A program made the position numbers and the translations under genes. Of a stretch of DNA of 6,791 nucleotides, positions 5,219-6,791 are shown piece by piece; the stretch's first letter is position 1; every line of letters starts with the position of its first letter. Location of the stretch: the NCBI GenBank assembly GCA_035656335.1, contig DASRSS010000318.1, forward strand, positions 1 to 6,791, read 5' to 3'. This DNA is from DASRSS01 sp035656335. Its GTDB lineage: Bacteria > Actinomycetota > Actinomycetes > Mycobacteriales > Jatrophihabitantaceae. The notes under the pieces were generated by a model that worked only from the letters and a program-made list of their open reading frames with translations, was not told where the DNA came from and did no database searches.

Positions 5219-6010
5219 TCAGACTGCGTTCAGTGACACGGTGCCGAGCCGGTCGAATTCGGCGAGGTAGTGCTGGCCGGGCTTGATGTCGACGGCCGCG
5301 TGCAGCGCGCCCGTCATGACGAACTGGCCGGCGTGCAGCGACTCGCCGACGGTGTGCAGCGTGTTCGCGAGCCACGCGACGGCACCGAGCGGGCTGCCGA
5401 GGGCGGCGGCTCCCGCGCCGGTGGCGACGAGCTCGCCGTCGCGCGTGAACACCATGCCGGTCAGCCGCAGGTCGAAGCTGCCGTCGGTGTCGATCACGTT
5501 GTCGCCCAGGACGATTGCCCCGCTGCTGGCGAGGTCCGCGATCGTGTCCGCGAGCTTGATCTTCCAGTCCTGGATGCGGCTGTCGACGATCTCGATCGCA
5601 GCACGCGCGCCGCCGACGGCGCGGGCCGCGTCCTCGGCGGTGCAGTCCGGACCGGCCAGGTCCTCGCGCAGCACGAGCGCGATCTCCGCCTCGACGCGCG
5701 GCCAGATGAACGCGTCGACGGCGACGTCCGCACCATCCGGGTTCACGTGCGTGGCGAGCACCGGAGCGAAGTCGGGGGAGTCCACGCCCAGCATCTGCTG
5801 CATCGGCAGGCTGGTCAGGCCGAGCTTGTAGCCGACCACGCTGTCGCCGTCCGCGAGCAGGCGCGCGACCACGTCCTGCTGGACGCGGTAGGCGTCGGTC
5901 ATGTCCAGATCAGGGTGCGCGTCGGTCAACGGCGCGATCGCGACGCCCGACGTCCGGGCCTCGAACAGGGCCGTGCCGAGCGCGGCGACGGTGGCATCGT
6001 CCAGCGGCAT
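5219..6010 (-). CDS. dmpE: 2-Hydroxypenta-2,4-dienoate hydratase (2-keto-4-pentenoate hydratase), DmpE/HsaE-like
   Basis: A 263-residue paralogue of the decarboxylase, predicted to add water to 2-hydroxypenta-2,4-dienoate giving 4-hydroxy-2-oxovalerate (EC 4.2.1.80). Visible are VVGYKLGLTS (58-67), the metal ligands E107 and E109 in RVEAEIA with E140 in AIEIVDSR, the hydratase-type IVDSRIQDWKIK (141-152), and GAGAAALGSP with AWLANTL (198-218), all close to DmpE/MhpD as I recall them. E107, E109 and E140 correspond to the three glutamates known in MhpD. The family ADNAS motif reads ADLAS here (L160). It is the first gene of the block. The ATG at 6008-6010 has GGAG only 1 nt away, which is too close for normal use, but there is no better in-frame start and the N terminus aligns well. 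TAGTTT, overlapping the previous gene's stop, sits at leaderless -10 distance. HsaE-type use in steroid breakdown is an alternative pathway role. Confidence 0.93.
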   Translation of the reverse strand: MPLDDATVAALGTALFEARTSGVAIAPLTDAHPDLDMTDAYRVQQDVVARLLADGDSVVGYKLGLTSLPMQQMLGVDSPDFAPVLATHVNPDGADVAVDAFIWPRVEAEIALVLREDLAGPDCTAEDAARAVGGARAAIEIVDSRIQDWKIKLADTIADLASSGAIVLGDNVIDTDGSFDLRLTGMVFTRDGELVATGAGAAALGSPLGAVAWLANTLHTVGESLHAGQFVMTGALHAAVDIKPGQHYLAEFDRLGTVSLNAV

Positions 6011-6016
6011 GCTCCG

Positions 6017-6022
6017 AAACTA
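6017..6022 (-). promoter_or_regulatory. Candidate leaderless -10 element (TAGTTT) of the catabolic block
   Basis: On the minus strand TAGTTT fits TANNNT, and its last base is 7 nt before the A of the hydratase ATG at 6010. Its TAG is the stop codon of the copper ATPase. A GGAAC lies 18 nt upstream of the GTT within the hexamer, a spacing like that of some ECF sigma sites, but both motifs fall in coding sequence and could be chance. If no promoter exists here, the catabolic genes would depend on read-through from the ATPase. Confidence 0.3.
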
Positions 6023-6791
6023 GGGCACGGACCGTCCGGTTCCCGCGCCCGTCGTCCCGCTCACCGGAACGCTGGAAGCGGGAAAGCGGCGCAGGCGCAG
6101 CGAGTTCGTGACCACGAAGACGGACGAGAAGGCCATCGCGGCGCCGGCGAACAGCGGGCTGAGCAACCCGGCGGCCGCGACCGGGATGAGCACCACGTTG
6201 TACGCGAACGCCCAGAACAGGTTGCCCTTGATGGTGCGCAGCGTGCGCCGCGACAGCGCGATCGCGTCGGCGGCCGCCGTCAGCTCGCCGCGCACCAGCG
6301 TCAGGTCGGCCGCCTCGATCGCGACGTCCGTGCCGGTCCCCATCGCGAGACCGAGGTCGGCCTGCGCCAGCGCGGCCGCGTCGTTCACGCCGTCGCCGAC
6401 CATCGCGACGACCCGCCCGGACGATTGCAGCTCGCGCACCGCGTCGACCTTGCCCTCGGGCAGCACGCCGGCGATCACGTCTGCCTCGTCGATGCCGACC
6501 TGCGCGGCGACGTGCACCGCCGTCTGCCGGTTGTCGCCGGTCAGCAACACTGCGCGCAGTCCCATCGCGCGCAGCTGTGCGACGGCGGCCGCGCTGGTCG
6601 GCTTGACGGTGTCGCTGACCGTGACCAGTCCGCGCGCCGCGCCGTCCCAGCCGATCGCGACGACGGTCATGCCCGTCCGCTCCGCGTCCACGTGCAGGCG
6701 AACAAGCTCGCCGGGCAGGCCGTCGGGTGCCACCCAGCTGATCCGCCCGGCGCGCACGTCGTGACCGTCGACCGTCGCGGTGACGCCGTTG
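6020..6791 (-). CDS. copA: Copper-translocating P1B-type ATPase, C-terminal part (5' end outside window)
   Basis: The last 256 residues of a heavy-metal P-type ATPase that exports Cu+ across the inner membrane. Reading from the right edge, the end of the nucleotide-binding domain (NGVTATVDGHD) leads into the phosphorylation domain with TGDNRQTA (visible residues 84-91) and the hinge VGDGVNDAAAL (131-141). Two last membrane helices follow: AFAYNVVLIPVAAAGLL, with the YN pair at 197-198, and MAFSSVFVV, with the MxxSS motif at 219-223. YN and MxxSS in these helices mark the Cu+ (P1B-1) subgroup; CPC and DKTGT would lie outside the window. The frame is open to the window edge; the GTG at 6755-6757 is internal, not a start. 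The C terminus has a short non-conserved Ser/Gly tail after RLRRF. The TAG stop is 9 bp before the hydratase ATG, in the same frame and with no hairpin between. Confidence 0.95.
   Translation of the reverse strand, partial: NGVTATVDGHDVRAGRISWVAPDGLPGELVRLHVDAERTGMTVVAIGWDGAARGLVTVSDTVKPTSAAAVAQLRAMGLRAVLLTGDNRQTAVHVAAQVGIDEADVIAGVLPEGKVDAVRELQSSGRVVAMVGDGVNDAAALAQADLGLAMGTGTDVAIEAADLTLVRGELTAAADAIALSRRTLRTIKGNLFWAFAYNVVLIPVAAAGLLSPLFAGAAMAFSSVFVVTNSLRLRRFPASSVPVSGTTGAGTGRSVP

Noticed and set aside
4301..5236. Plus-strand 311-codon frame antisense to the dehydrogenase
   Set aside because: It has shadow composition and no recognisable domain, and the dehydrogenase on the other strand has all its catalytic motifs.
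3252..5375. A 707-codon minus-strand frame covering the aldolase and extending over the dehydrogenase
   Set aside because: Only the part from 4283 down encodes the aldolase. Upstream it is an Arg/Gly/His-rich shadow of the dehydrogenase gene, and the GTG with its AGGAG site marks the true start.
6028..6038. 11-bp inverted repeat CGGAC-C-GTCCG near the end of the ATPase gene, considered as an operator or terminator
   Set aside because: It is too short for a terminator stem, has no T tract, lies within codons for the ATPase tail, and such short GC palindromes are frequent at this base composition.
1..6791. Mobile element, CRISPR, tRNA or novel defence-type system
   Set aside because: No transposase, integrase, terminal inverted repeats, repeat-spacer pattern, tRNA-like folds or defence domains are visible. 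Genes have uniform composition and known metabolic families.

Overview
The window is very GC-rich, uses GTG as well as ATG starts, and packs its genes with 4-bp stop/start overlaps. Together with the protein families present this points to a high-GC actinobacterium. A mycolic or Pseudonocardiales-type actinomycete is a reasonable guess, but the genus cannot be fixed from the sequence alone. Nine protein genes are supported, two of them cut by the window edges. No RNA gene, insertion sequence, CRISPR array or integrase is visible, and the only gap longer than about 30 bp is the 95-bp divergent promoter region at 906-1000.

Left part (1-1000): a TetR-family regulator and a short-chain dehydrogenase (SDR, truncated by the left edge) form a minus-strand pair joined by an ATGA overlap. 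Upstream of the regulator lies a TGAATG...CATTCA palindrome resembling operators of FadR/YsiA-type acyl-CoA-responsive TetR proteins, so autoregulation is likely.

Centre left (1001-2485): two plus-strand genes follow, a stand-alone phosphoribosyltransferase-domain protein and a DltE/COG0300-type SDR. The SDR stop overlaps the stop of the converging operon in a shared CTAG.

Centre and right (2482-6010, minus strand): four genes in transcription order encode 2-hydroxypenta-2,4-dienoate hydratase, acetaldehyde dehydrogenase (acylating), 4-hydroxy-2-oxovalerate aldolase and 4-oxalocrotonate decarboxylase. This is the dmpE-F-G-H order of Pseudomonas meta-cleavage operons. Together they would take 2-oxo-3-hexenedioate (4-oxalocrotonate, keto form) through 2-hydroxypentadienoate and 4-hydroxy-2-oxovalerate to pyruvate, CO2 and acetyl-CoA, the lower half of catechol meta-cleavage. 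The ring-cleaving dioxygenase, the semialdehyde dehydrogenase and the tautomerase are not in the window. The aldolase and dehydrogenase are the known substrate-channelling pair, and here they are translationally coupled.

Right edge (6020-6791, minus strand): the C-terminal third of a Cu+-type P1B ATPase ends 9 bp before the hydratase start, with no visible terminator between them.

I found no clearly new system. The points most worth a second look are the FadR-like operator, the TAG-embedded leaderless-type -10 geometry in front of two genes, the tautomerase-less dmpEFGH block behind a copper ATPase, and single-residue departures from conserved family motifs.
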